16,898 nt of DNA from DATLZB01 sp035574175. Its GTDB lineage: Bacteria; Pseudomonadota; Alphaproteobacteria; Rhizobiales; Hyphomicrobiaceae. The notes beneath the pieces are model-generated. The model did no database searches. It worked only from the letters and a program-made list of their open reading frames with translations, and was not told where the DNA came from. Of this stretch, positions 1 to 7,882 are shown one piece after another (positions within the stretch are counted from its first letter, which is position 1; the number at the start of each line of letters is the position of its first letter). The translations under genes and the position numbers were made by a program. The DNA lies in contig DATLZB010000080.1 in assembly GCA_035574175.1 (NCBI GenBank), forward strand, positions 1 to 16,898, written 5' to 3'.

Positions 1-917
1 GCGCTGGCGCCCGGGCGCGGGGAGCGACACTGTACTCAACTCTTGAGCCCTGCTCGCACTATGGCCAGACGCCGCCTTGCGTCGACGCCGTGATCGCGGC
101 AGGCGTCAAACGGGTCGTGGTCGGCATCGAGGATCCCGACCCGCGCGTGGCCGGGCGAGGGCTCGAGCGCATGCGCCAGGCCGGCATCGCCGTTACTTGC
201 GGCGTGTTGGCACGCCAGTGCGACTGGGCCGCGCGCGGCCATATCCTGCGCGTCACCGAGCGGCGTCCTTTCGTGCAGGTGAAAATGGCGCTCGATGTCG
301 ATGGCAGCGTGCCGCGCGGCGGTAAAGGCCGGCCGAGCTGGGTCACCGGCGCGGCGGCGAGAGCCCACGGCCATCTGCTGCGCGCCCGGGCGGACGCCAT
401 CGCCGTCGGCCGGGTGACGGTTCAGGACGACGATCCCGATCTCACCTGCCGGCTGCCGGGACTTGTCCATCGAAGCCCTATCCGCGTCGTGTTGGCCGGG
501 CGCGGCCTGCCCTCGCCGCGATCGCGACTGGTGCTGACCGCCGGGCATCACCCGGTGTGGATCATCGCCGGGCCGCACGCCGATCCGAGCGTTCGAGGGC
601 GGCTTGAACGGGCCGGCTGCCGATTCTTCGATGTCGCTTCGGTCGGCGATCGGCCTTGGCTGCCGGCGGCCATGGAGGCACTGGTCGCTGCCGGCGTCAC
701 GCGGCTGCTTGTCGAAGGCGGTCCGACCCTCTGGCGCGCATTCTTCGACAGCGGTATTCCCGACGAGGTCGTGCAGTATCGACGGGGCGAGGGCGGCGCG
801 GCAGCGGCCGAGCGCGACCTTTTGGGTTATGTTCGGCGCGACATGTTCGAGCTCGTTTTTAACGCCCGGATCGGCGGGGACGGGCTGTACGTGTTTCGCC
901 GGAGGCGAGGAGCGTGA
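1..917 (+). CDS. ribD: RibD, bifunctional riboflavin biosynthesis deaminase/reductase (5' end outside window)
   Basis: RibD deaminates the pyrimidine product of GTP cyclohydrolase II and then reduces its ribosyl side chain, in the cytosol. The reading frame is open from base 3 at the window edge, so the gene begins upstream; 304 residues are visible. The zinc-site motif PCSHYGQTPPC lies at about bases 48-80, and the usual upstream HAE motif is outside the window. A GTG at 90 is internal to the deaminase domain and is not the start. The reductase domain follows: FVQVKMALDVDG near 280-303, SWVTG near 339, a DDDPDLT segment near 427-447 and LVEGGPTLWRAFF near 709-747. The stop codon is one base before the ribE start, so the two genes are probably co-transcribed. 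Identification by motif and gene context is firm. Confidence 0.95.
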   Translation, partial: AGARARGATLYSTLEPCSHYGQTPPCVDAVIAAGVKRVVVGIEDPDPRVAGRGLERMRQAGIAVTCGVLARQCDWAARGHILRVTERRPFVQVKMALDVDGSVPRGGKGRPSWVTGAAARAHGHLLRARADAIAVGRVTVQDDDPDLTCRLPGLVHRSPIRVVLAGRGLPSPRSRLVLTAGHHPVWIIAGPHADPSVRGRLERAGCRFFDVASVGDRPWLPAAMEALVAAGVTRLLVEGGPTLWRAFFDSGIPDEVVQYRRGEGGAAAAERDLLGYVRRDMFELVFNARIGGDGLYVFRRRRGA

Positions 918-918
918 G

Positions 919-1512
919 ATGTTCACCGGTATCGTCACCGACGTTGGGGAGGTTGTGGCCCGCGAGGGCGGCCGCCTCACCGTCCGCTGCGGCTATGAAC
1001 CGGCGAGTATTGCCGTCGGCGCCTCCATCGCCTGCGACGGATGCTGCCTGTCGGTGACGAGCGTCACGCCGGCAGGCCGGGGCAGCGCGTTCACCGTGGA
1101 GGCCTCCAACGAGACCCTGTCGAAAACGACCATATCGGAGTGGCGCGTGGGGCGCCGCGTCAACCTTGAACGCTCGCTCAGAATGGGTGACGAACTCGGC
1201 GGGCACGTGGTGACCGGCCATATCGACGGCGTCGCCCGTATCGTGGAGATCCGCGCCGACGGGCCCTCCCGCCGTTTCACCTTCGACGCTCCGGAGCACC
1301 TGGCGCTGTACATTGCACCCAAGGGTTCGGTGGCCCTCGACGGTACCTCGTTCAGTGTCAACGAGGTTGCCGGCAACCGGTTCGGGGTCAACATCATTCC
1401 ACATACCTTGACGGTCACCACCTGGGGGGCGAAAAGCACGGGCGAGGGCGTCAATCTCGAGGTCGATCTGTTCGCCCGCTATGTGGCGCGCCTGCTCGAA
1501 GTGCGCAGGTGA
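919..1512 (+). CDS. ribE: Riboflavin synthase alpha chain
   Basis: RibE dismutates two molecules of 6,7-dimethyl-8-ribityllumazine into riboflavin and the pyrimidine recycled by RibH. The protein has 197 residues, close to the usual 200 or so, and shows the family's two tandem beta-barrel repeats. Repeat one starts MFTGIV and has GASIACDGCCLSV at residues 34-46. Repeat two has KGSVALDGTSFSV. Between them is the highly conserved LGGHVVTGHIDG. The end, IPHTLTVTTW then VNLEVDLFARYVARL, is typical. A GAGGAG ribosome binding site at 907-912 lies six bases before the ATG, inside the end of ribD. A start at 604 would overlap most of the RibD reductase domain and is rejected. Confidence 0.96.
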   Translation: MFTGIVTDVGEVVAREGGRLTVRCGYEPASIAVGASIACDGCCLSVTSVTPAGRGSAFTVEASNETLSKTTISEWRVGRRVNLERSLRMGDELGGHVVTGHIDGVARIVEIRADGPSRRFTFDAPEHLALYIAPKGSVALDGTSFSVNEVAGNRFGVNIIPHTLTVTTWGAKSTGEGVNLEVDLFARYVARLLEVRR

Positions 1513-1550
1513 AGCCCCACTCGCATCATACGTGAGGTGCCATTGGTGCC

Positions 1551-2066
1551 ATGGCCGGACGCGCTCCACCCCCCGAAGGGCCCTCGCGCCCGGTCGACAG
1601 GACCGGCCAGCGCCTTCTCGTCATAGAGGCCAGGTTCCACGGCAACGTGGCCGATGCCCTTTTGGAGGGAGCCGTCGCGGAGATCCTGGCGCAAGGCGCT
1701 GCTTACGAGCGGGTCACGGTTCCGGGTGCCCTCGAGATTCCGCAGGCGTTGGCCAGCGCCGCCGAGGCCGGTCTCATCCCCATGCGGGCACCCAACGCTC
1801 GGTTCTGCGGTGCAGTGGCCTTGGGTTGCGTCATTCGCGGCGAGACCTCCCACTACGACATCGTCTGCCACAACGCCAATCACTGGCTGATGGAGATCGC
1901 CGTGCGTCGCTCAATCCCGGTCGGCAACGGCATCCTGACCGTCGACAGCGAGGCGCAGGCCATGCAGCGCGCGCAGGGCGGGCGCGCGGGCAAGGGCGGC
2001 GATGCTGTGCGAGCTTGCCTTCGGCTCCTCGACATCGCGGAAGCGCTCGAGGGGCAGAACGCGTGA
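1551..2066 (+). CDS. ribH: Lumazine synthase (6,7-dimethyl-8-ribityllumazine synthase)
   Basis: RibH condenses the RibD-pathway pyrimidine with 3,4-dihydroxy-2-butanone 4-phosphate to give the substrate of RibE; family members usually form pentamers or icosahedral shells. The 171-residue protein has VPGALEIP at 57-64, then GAVALGCVIRGETSHYD around 87-103 with the presumed catalytic His101, then GNGILTVDSEAQA and the KGGDAVRA segment that normally contacts phosphate. The first 20 residues are a Pro/Arg-rich extension before the first beta strand RLLVIEA. The ATG is 38 bases after the ribE stop; a weak GAGGTG at 1534-1539 is a bit distant, so the exact start is less sure than the identity. It overlaps nusB by one base. 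Confidence 0.95.
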   Translation: MAGRAPPPEGPSRPVDRTGQRLLVIEARFHGNVADALLEGAVAEILAQGAAYERVTVPGALEIPQALASAAEAGLIPMRAPNARFCGAVALGCVIRGETSHYDIVCHNANHWLMEIAVRRSIPVGNGILTVDSEAQAMQRAQGGRAGKGGDAVRACLRLLDIAEALEGQNA

Positions 2067-2569
2067 TGCGCCCGCCGCCCGAGGGCCCGATGCTCGAGCG
2101 CAGCGCGGCGCGGCTGGCGGCCGTTCAGGGCCTCTATCAGATGGACCTTGCCGGCACCGATCTCAACGCCGTTATCGATCAGCTTCTCGCCAATCCGATC
2201 GAGGAGGCCGAGTGCGAGGGCGAGGGTGAAAGAGCGGGAGAGAGAGCCAACATCGACGCCGCCTTTCTCGGCGAGCTGCTGCGCGGTGTGGTGCGCCGCC
2301 AGCGCGATATCGATCCGATCGTCGATCAGCAGCTTGCCGTGGGATGGCGCCTGGCTCGCATCGATTCGATCCTGCGCGCCATCCTGCGCTCGGCCGTATT
2401 CGAGCTGATGGAGCGTCATGACATTCCCGCCCGCGTGATCATCAACGAGTACATCGAGCTCGCTCATGCCTTTTTCGCGGGCGAGGAACCCAAGGTCGTC
2501 AACGGCGTGCTCGACAAGCTGGCGCGCCGTTTCCGGCCCCACGAATTCGCCGGCCGAAGCGGGTCATGA
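2066..2569 (+). CDS. nusB: Transcription antitermination factor NusB
   Basis: NusB pairs with NusE (ribosomal protein S10) on boxA RNA to keep RNA polymerase processive through rRNA operons. The 167-residue all-helical protein shows RLAAVQGLYQMD at 16-27, the GWRLARIDSILRAILRSAVFEL stretch at 93-114, then DIPARVIINEYIELAHAF at 119-136 and the signature VVNGVLDKLARRF at 144-156. An acidic, Glu/Gly-rich insert at about residues 46-60 separates helices one and two, longer than in Escherichia coli NusB. Its ATG overlaps the ribH stop (TGATG) and its stop overlaps the thiL start (ATGA), a sign of translational coupling. Location after ribH is the widespread bacterial arrangement. Confidence 0.95.
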   Translation: MRPPPEGPMLERSAARLAAVQGLYQMDLAGTDLNAVIDQLLANPIEEAECEGEGERAGERANIDAAFLGELLRGVVRRQRDIDPIVDQQLAVGWRLARIDSILRAILRSAVFELMERHDIPARVIINEYIELAHAFFAGEEPKVVNGVLDKLARRFRPHEFAGRSGS

Positions 2570-3606
2570 CCAGAGTGGGCGTCATCGACAGCGAGGAGGG
2601 CCTGATCCAGGGGTTCCTGGCGCCGCTAGCGGCGGATGCCCCAGGTGCGCTCGGCCTTGCCGACGACTGCGCTCTGCTCGCTCCGCTCGCCGGCCAGGAG
2701 TTCGTGCTAAAGACCGATGCCGTCGCGGCAGGCGTGCACTTTCTGTCCGACGATGCACCCGCCGACATCGCCTGGAAGGCGCTGGCCGTCAACGTCTCCG
2801 ACCTCGTGGCCAAAGGCGCAGTGCCTGTCGGCTATTTGATGTCGTTGTCCTTTCCCGAGGCACCGACCCGTCGCTGGATGCAAGAGTTCGCCGACGGCCT
2901 TTGCGAAGCCCAGCGCCGGTTCGGCATGGCTCTCTTGGGCGGCGATACCGATCGGCGCGAAGGGCCGCTCTCGATTACGATCGCCGCCATCGGCCGCGTC
3001 GCGCGCGGCCGCATGGTGCGGCGGGCGACGGCCAAGCCGGGTGATGTTGTGCTGGTCAGCGGCACGCTGGGCGATGCTGCGCTTGGCCTTCTTGTGCACG
3101 AGGATCGTAAACGGGCGCGCAGCGCGTGGAAGCTGGACCAGGCCGGTCTCGATTTCCTCGAGCGGCGCTACCTCAGGCCCGAACCCCGCCTGACCCTCAT
3201 CGGCCCGTTGCTGGCGCACGCCTCGGCCGCCATGGACCTGTCCGACGGCCTGCTCAAGGATCTCGACCGCATGTGCCGGGCTTCGGGGGTCGGCGCGCGG
3301 CTCATGGAGGGCCGCATACCCTACTCCCGGCCGGCGCGGCAGGTGATCGAACGGCTCGAGCCATGGAGGTGGATCGGGCTCAGCGGCGGCGACGACTACG
3401 AGGTTGTCGCGGCGGTGCCGCCCCGCAAGGTCGAGCGGTTCGTTGCGGCCGCAGGGAGGGCGGGCGTCACGGTCACCCCGATCGGGGAGATCGTGGCGGA
3501 AGGCGGCGTCAGCGTGTTGGGCGACGACGGCCGGCCGCTCACCCTTGGACAGCTGGGCTACGACCATTTCGCTCGATCCCGGAGCGGCCCTGCGCGCCGC
3601 CGGTAG
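2566..3606 (+). CDS. thiL: Thiamine-monophosphate kinase
   Basis: ThiL phosphorylates thiamine monophosphate with ATP to give the cofactor thiamine diphosphate. The 346-residue protein belongs to the PurM/ThiL/HypE fold. Visible metal and nucleotide motifs in order are DDCALL at 33-38, TDAVAAGVHF at 50-59, NVSDLVAKGAVP at 76-87, GGDTDR at 125-130, MDLSDGL at 223-229 and SGGDDYEV at 273-280. The first glycine-rich half binds ATP and magnesium in the family; the second half completes the active site. The start codon overlaps the nusB stop. The last dozen residues are Arg/Ser-rich and low in complexity. It appears to be the final gene of the rib-nusB-thiL transcription unit. Confidence 0.95.
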   Translation: MTRVGVIDSEEGLIQGFLAPLAADAPGALGLADDCALLAPLAGQEFVLKTDAVAAGVHFLSDDAPADIAWKALAVNVSDLVAKGAVPVGYLMSLSFPEAPTRRWMQEFADGLCEAQRRFGMALLGGDTDRREGPLSITIAAIGRVARGRMVRRATAKPGDVVLVSGTLGDAALGLLVHEDRKRARSAWKLDQAGLDFLERRYLRPEPRLTLIGPLLAHASAAMDLSDGLLKDLDRMCRASGVGARLMEGRIPYSRPARQVIERLEPWRWIGLSGGDDYEVVAAVPPRKVERFVAAAGRAGVTVTPIGEIVAEGGVSVLGDDGRPLTLGQLGYDHFARSRSGPARRR

Positions 3607-3613
3607 GCCGACC

Positions 3614-3638
3614 GGGACGCGACGAAAGTGCGTCTCCC
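3614..3638 (+). terminator. Possible weak hairpin after thiL
   Basis: GGGACGC at 3614-3620 can pair with GCGTC(TC)CC-type sequence at 3630-3638, giving about seven base pairs with a two-base bulge and a nine-base loop. It begins eight bases after the thiL stop. There is no T tract behind it, so it is at best an imperfect terminator or a chance structure in GC-rich DNA. Confidence 0.2.
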
Positions 3639-3645
3639 CCCCGTG

Positions 3646-3674
3646 TTGCAACCGCGCCGGGCTTTTGGCATGGT
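3646..3674 (+). promoter_or_regulatory. Candidate promoter for hppA
   Basis: A TTGCAA box at 3646-3651 is followed after 17 bases by CATGGT at 3669-3674, about 100 bases before the hppA start. The -35-like box is reasonable but the -10 match is poor (three of six). The 167-base gap with no gene makes an independent promoter for hppA plausible. Confidence 0.25.
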
Positions 3675-3773
3675 CCGCGCGCGAATCAGGCTCACAGGGG
3701 TGAAAAGCCGGGCAGCGGAGCAGCCGTCCGGTCGCTTCGCCGCGATCTCACCCGGCACACAAGGGGCAGCTTC

Positions 3774-5924
3774 ATGAACACCATCCTTTGGGGGGTCATC
3801 GCCTGCGGCGCGCTCTCCCTGCTCTATGCCACCTACACTATCCAATCGGTGATGAAAGCCGACCCCGGCAACCCCAAGATGCAGGAGATCGCCGGCGCCA
3901 TCCGTGAAGGCGCCCAGGCCTACCTCAACCGGCAGTACACGACCATAGGCATGGTCGGTTTTGTGATCTTTCTCGCTGCTTTCTACCTGGGCTGGCAGGT
4001 GGCCGTCGGCTATGCCATCGGTGCGATCCTGTCCGGCGCGGCCGGCTACATTGGCATGAACGTGTCGGTGCGCGCCAACGTGCGCACGGCGCAGGCCGCC
4101 ACGCAGTCACTGGCGTCGGGCCTCGACATCGCCTTCAAGGCCGGCGCGGTCACCGGACTGCTGGTTGCCGGATTGGCACTTTTGGGCGTGGCGGTCTATT
4201 ACACCTTCCTCACGCTCGGCCTCGGCTTCGGTCCCGCCGACCGCGCCGTCATCGACGCGTTGGTGGCGCTGGGCTTTGGTGCCTCGCTGATCTCCATCTT
4301 CGCACGTCTCGGCGGCGGCATCTTCACGAAGGGCGCCGACGTTGGCGGCGATCTGGTCGGCAAGGTCGAGGCTGGCATACCCGAGGACGACCCCCGCAAC
4401 CCGGCCACCATCGCCGACAATGTCGGTGACAACGTCGGCGACTGCGCCGGCATGGCGGCCGACCTGTTCGAGACCTACGCGGTGACCGTGGTAGCCACCA
4501 TGGTGCTGGGCTCCATTTTCTTTGCTGGCCAGCCGATACTGCAGGCCGTCATGGCGTATCCGCTGGCGATCGGTGCGGCCTGTATCGTCACCTCGGTCAT
4601 CGGCACGTTCTTTGTGAAGCTCGGCGCCAACAACTCGATCATGGGCGCGCTCTATCGCGGTTTCATCGCCTCGGCCCTACTGTCGATCCTGGGGCTTTAT
4701 CTGGCTACCCAGTTCGTGCTCGGCGGCTGGGGCGAGATCGGCACCGCTGCCGGGCAGCCGATCACTGGCACCAATCTCTTCATCTGCGGCATCGTCGGCC
4801 TCGCTGTGACAGGCTGCATCGTGTGGATAACCGAGTACTACACGGGCACCGGCCTGCGTCCGGTGCGCTCCATCGCCCAGGCCTCGGTTACGGGTCACGG
4901 AACCAACGTGATTCAGGGTCTTGCCGTATCGCTGGAGGCGACCGCCCTGCCGACGCTGGTGATCGTGGCCGGCATCATCATCACCTACAATCTGGCCGGT
5001 CTCTTCGGCACTGCTATCGCGACCACCACGATGTTGGGGTTGGCGGGCCTGGTCGTGGCGCTCGACGCCTTCGGACCGGTCACCGACAATGCGGGCGGCA
5101 TTGCCGAAATGTCCGGCCTGCCCAAGGAAGTTCGCAAGTCTACCGATGCGCTCGATGCGGTCGGCAACACCACCAAGGCGGTGACCAAGGGCTACGCCAT
5201 CGGGTCAGCGGGCCTCGGGGCGCTGGTGCTGTTCGCGGCCTACAGCTACGATTTGCAGCATTTCACGCAGAACCCCGAGCGGTTCCCCTATTTCAAGGGG
5301 GTCGATCCCGATTTCTCGCTGTCCAATCCCTATGTCGTCGTTGGTCTCTTCATTGGCGGTCTCATCCCTTACCTGTTCGGCGGCATCGCCATGACCGCGG
5401 TGGGCCGGGCCGGCGGTGCCATCGTCGAGGAGGTGCGGCGGCAATTCAGGGAGAAGCCCGGCATCATGCAGGGCAAGGACCGCCCGGATTATGCGGCTGC
5501 GGTCGATCTGCTGACCAAGGCCGCGATCCGCGAGATGGTGGTGCCGTCGCTCCTGCCGGTACTGTCTCCGATCGTGCTCTATGTGGCCGCGTACTACGTG
5601 GCCGGCGGGGGCGTGGAGGGTAAGACCGCGGCACTGTCGGCGGTCGGTGCCATGCTGCTCGGCGTCATAGTCAACGGCCTGTTCGTGGCGATCTCCATGA
5701 CCTCGGGCGGCGGCGCCTGGGACAACGCCAAGAAGATGATCGAAGAGGGCTTCGTCGACCGCATGGGGGCAAAGCACGTCAAGGGCTCGGAGGCCCACAA
5801 GGCGGCCGTCACGGGCGACACGGTCGGTGATCCCTACAAGGACACCGCGGGCCCCGCGGTGAACCCGGCGATTAAGATCACCAACATCGTCGCGCTGCTT
5901 CTGCTCGCCGTGCTGGCCCACTGA
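3774..5924 (+). CDS. hppA: Membrane-bound proton-translocating pyrophosphatase, K+-independent type
   Basis: This integral membrane enzyme hydrolyses pyrophosphate and pumps protons out of the cytoplasm. The 716-residue length and dense hydrophobic segments fit the roughly 16-helix family. Catalytic regions are clear: DVGGDLVGKVEAG at 189-201, DDPRNPATIADNVGDNVGD at 205-223, TDNAGGIAEM at 437-446, and near the C terminus a TGDTVGDPYKDTAGP segment. Residues 464-473 read GNTTKAVTKG; Lys468 and Thr471 are the pair known from family studies to mark K+-independent, proton-pumping enzymes (K+-dependent ones have Ala and Gly). The start at 3774 has an AAGGGG ribosome binding site at 3761-3766; the frame stays open upstream through thiL, but that extension overlaps a real gene. 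It converges on bamE. Confidence 0.97.
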   Translation: MNTILWGVIACGALSLLYATYTIQSVMKADPGNPKMQEIAGAIREGAQAYLNRQYTTIGMVGFVIFLAAFYLGWQVAVGYAIGAILSGAAGYIGMNVSVRANVRTAQAATQSLASGLDIAFKAGAVTGLLVAGLALLGVAVYYTFLTLGLGFGPADRAVIDALVALGFGASLISIFARLGGGIFTKGADVGGDLVGKVEAGIPEDDPRNPATIADNVGDNVGDCAGMAADLFETYAVTVVATMVLGSIFFAGQPILQAVMAYPLAIGAACIVTSVIGTFFVKLGANNSIMGALYRGFIASALLSILGLYLATQFVLGGWGEIGTAAGQPITGTNLFICGIVGLAVTGCIVWITEYYTGTGLRPVRSIAQASVTGHGTNVIQGLAVSLEATALPTLVIVAGIIITYNLAGLFGTAIATTTMLGLAGLVVALDAFGPVTDNAGGIAEMSGLPKEVRKSTDALDAVGNTTKAVTKGYAIGSAGLGALVLFAAYSYDLQHFTQNPERFPYFKGVDPDFSLSNPYVVVGLFIGGLIPYLFGGIAMTAVGRAGGAIVEEVRRQFREKPGIMQGKDRPDYAAAVDLLTKAAIREMVVPSLLPVLSPIVLYVAAYYVAGGGVEGKTAALSAVGAMLLGVIVNGLFVAISMTSGGGAWDNAKKMIEEGFVDRMGAKHVKGSEAHKAAVTGDTVGDPYKDTAGPAVNPAIKITNIVALLLLAVLAH

Positions 5925-5945
5925 GAACCGCGGCTTGGCAGGCCG

Positions 5946-6455
5946 TCATCCGCCGAACAACTGCTTCTGGCCGAGGTTGCGAAACATCTGCCGGATCAGG
6001 CTCTCGTCGCGGGTGTCCGCCGGCGGCGTCGTCCGGCTAATGAAGTCGAACACCTTGCCGTCCTTCAGCCCATAATGGGCGACCCGTTCAACCGTACCGT
6101 GCTGGGAGAAATAGACGGCGAGCACCTTCCGGTCGATCTCCGTCGGGGTGAGGAACGAGACCTGCGAGGTGGTGCTCGATATGTAGTAGTAGGCGTTGCC
6201 CCGGCCGAGCGTGGCGGTGGTCGCGGGCGAGCCGAGCACGGACCTGACCTGTTCTTGGGTCATGCCGGCCTGGATCTGCTCGACATCCTTGTCGCGGAAC
6301 TGGTGGCCGTGCTTGGTGATGATGGGCGAGCAAGCCCATGCGGTGAACGCGCACAGGGCGGCGCATGCGAGCGAAATCAGGCGCCCGCAATGCCGCGGCA
6401 CCGACCGTCGTACCTGCGCGCTGATCACTGGCCCGTCCCTGCCCCGGTCCATCAC
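5946..6455 (-). CDS. bamE: Outer membrane assembly lipoprotein BamE (SmpA/OmlA family)
   Basis: BamE is a small lipoprotein partner of the BamA machine that inserts beta-barrel proteins into the outer membrane. The 169-residue product has an Arg-rich N terminus, a hydrophobic stretch at about 26-41 and Cys42 as the likely lipidated residue. The lipobox reads AWAC, with Trp and Ala where Leu/Ala/Ser/Gly are normal, so processing is less certain than the family call. The mature part carries IQAGMTQEQVRSVLGSP at 61-77, YYYIS, and DRKVLAVYFSQHGTVERV at 108-125, then an ISRTTPP segment and a conserved-looking NLGQ end. Either of the two first Met codons, or a later one, may be the true start. It is divergent from the CBP3-family gene, a common alphaproteobacterial arrangement. 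Confidence 0.88.
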   Translation of the reverse strand: MMDRGRDGPVISAQVRRSVPRHCGRLISLACAALCAFTAWACSPIITKHGHQFRDKDVEQIQAGMTQEQVRSVLGSPATTATLGRGNAYYYISSTTSQVSFLTPTEIDRKVLAVYFSQHGTVERVAHYGLKDGKVFDFISRTTPPADTRDESLIRQMFRNLGQKQLFGG

Positions 6456-6576
6456 GGATCCGTCTCCGGAATCGCTTGCCCTCCGCGCCCAGCCCCCTTA
6501 TCGGGACGCTCGGCTGTTTGCAACGCCTGGTGAGCCCCGAGAACCCGTCGGATGCCGGCTCAAACGTGGATGGCCC

Positions 6577-7146
6577 ATGCCCCTGTGGAGCTTCTTCGAG
6601 GAACGAAGTCAGCTCAAGCGGAGCGCAACAGAGCTTTATGGCTCGATCGTGGCGCAAGCGCGTGCTCCGGCGCTCTATCGCGCCCTAAAGGTGCCCGATA
6701 CGCCGGAGGCCAGGCTCGAGATGCTCATGCTCCATTTGGCGCTCGTGCTGCTGCGACTCGCAACGGATGGCGTCGGCGACAAAAGCGCGAGGCAACGCCT
6801 GGCGCGTGCGTTGGCCGAGGTCTTCGTCTGCGACATGGACGTCTCTATGCGCGAGTTGGGGGTCGGGGACCTCTCCGTGCCGCGCCATGTAAACAAGGCC
6901 GTCGCTGCCCTATATGAACGTACGCGCGACTACGGTGCGGCGCTTGGTCGGTCGGACGACGAACTCGAGGCGCTCATTGCCGCCCGCGTATTCGCTGGCG
7001 GCATGGCCGGGGTGGCGCAACCGCTGGCCGTTTGGGTGCGAGCGGTGAGCGATGCATTACGGCAGCAGTCGAACTCCGAACTGCTCGCCGGCCGTCTGAG
7101 TTTTCCCGGCTGGCTCCTGGCCGCGGGCGATGGCGGCGAAAAATGA
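6577..7146 (+). CDS. Ubiquinol-cytochrome c chaperone family protein (CBP3-like)
   Basis: The family (Ubiq_cyt_C_chap) includes mitochondrial CBP3, which helps cytochrome b mature for the bc1 complex; the bacterial relatives are assumed to act likewise, but this is inferred. The 189-residue protein matches alphaproteobacterial members through LYGSIVAQARAPALY at 20-34, VPDTPEARLEMLMLHLAL at 39-56, CDMDVSMRELGVGDLSVP at 85-102 and a following KAVAALYERTRDYGAAL helix. No signal peptide or membrane segment is seen, so it should be cytosolic. The ATG at 6577 is chosen because homology begins there; the open frame extends far upstream into bamE and its ribosome binding site (GTGGA) is weak. Its end lies 10 bases before yceD. 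Confidence 0.88.
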   Translation: MPLWSFFEERSQLKRSATELYGSIVAQARAPALYRALKVPDTPEARLEMLMLHLALVLLRLATDGVGDKSARQRLARALAEVFVCDMDVSMRELGVGDLSVPRHVNKAVAALYERTRDYGAALGRSDDELEALIAARVFAGGMAGVAQPLAVWVRAVSDALRQQSNSELLAGRLSFPGWLLAAGDGGEK

Positions 7147-7156
7147 GGATTGTCCT

Positions 7157-7708
7157 ATGACGTTGCCGCAGAACCTGCCGCTCGATTGGTCACATGCCGT
7201 CGGCGAAATCCCGCGGCAGGGACTTCAGGTCGTGCGCGCAGCCACCAGCGAGGAGGCAGCCCGTCTCGGCGCGGCCTTGGATGTCCTGTCGTTCGAGAGC
7301 CTAACGGTCAGCTATCACCTCCAGCCGATGACGCAGGGAAGGTATCGCGCCGAGGGACGGCTCACGGCGGTGCTCGAGCAGAGCTGCGTGGTGACACTCG
7401 CTCCCGTCCGCTCGGTCGTCGAGGAGCCCATCCGCGTCGAGTTCTGGCCTGCCGATCAGCTTGCGCAATCCTGCAACGCGGCCGTCGAACACAGCGTGCT
7501 CGAGGGAGAGGAGGTGGAGCCGATCGAGAACCATCGGTTGGAGATCGGACGCATCGTCTATGAGATCGTCTCGGCGGCGATGGACCCCTATCCCCGGGCC
7601 GAAGGCGCCGAGTTTGCTTGGGCAGAGGATCGGGTGTCCGAAGCTGCGCAGGGCAGCCACGACGGCCCGTTCGCGGCGCTGGCAAGATGGAAGGCCCGGC
7701 ACCAATGA
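7157..7708 (+). CDS. YceD family protein (DUF177)
   Basis: DUF177 proteins are linked in bacteria to 23S rRNA accumulation and to the rpmF-plsX region; the exact biochemical role is unsettled. This 183-residue copy is acidic and soluble, with LTVSYHLQPMTQGRYRAEG then LEQSCVVTLAPV in the first half and LEIGRIVYEIVSAAMDPYPRA in the second, the arrangement usual for alphaproteobacterial members. A start at 7157 is preferred over the in-frame ATG at 7130 because GAGGA at 7145-7149 lies seven bases before it; the earlier start would overlap the preceding gene. No rpmF (ribosomal protein L32) gene lies between it and plsX, unlike the gammaproteobacterial order. Confidence 0.85.
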   Translation: MTLPQNLPLDWSHAVGEIPRQGLQVVRAATSEEAARLGAALDVLSFESLTVSYHLQPMTQGRYRAEGRLTAVLEQSCVVTLAPVRSVVEEPIRVEFWPADQLAQSCNAAVEHSVLEGEEVEPIENHRLEIGRIVYEIVSAAMDPYPRAEGAEFAWAEDRVSEAAQGSHDGPFAALARWKARHQ

Positions 7709-7882
7709 CGTGCTTTGCGGGCAACGCTCAAGGCCCGCCGCCGTCCGCCGTTGCGGTAGAATCAGGTTGTCACAGAGCCGTAAAAGGTTAAGGTGCCGCC
7801 CCGTTCCGCACCGACCGGACGGCTCGGCATGGGGCCGGCCGTTCGGGTGCGCTGCGGCTTTCCTATTGGGGTGCACTCCCCG

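Noticed and set aside
36..980. Long minus-strand open frame of 314 codons opposite ribD
   Set aside because: It lies entirely antisense to RibD/RibE with clear motifs; long antisense frames are expected in GC-rich coding DNA, and the translation shows no recognisable domain.
2707..3651. Minus-strand open frame of 314 codons opposite thiL
   Set aside because: It is a shadow of ThiL, whose metal and nucleotide motifs are all in the plus-strand frame.
3126..3773. In-frame N-terminal extension of hppA
   Set aside because: It overlaps thiL in another frame, is low-complexity and Arg/Pro-rich, and a good ribosome binding site precedes the ATG at 3774.
6497..6523. Minus-strand promoter-like pair TTGCAA and GATAAG before bamE
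   Set aside because: The spacer is only 15 bases and the boxes match weakly, so I did not list it as a feature.
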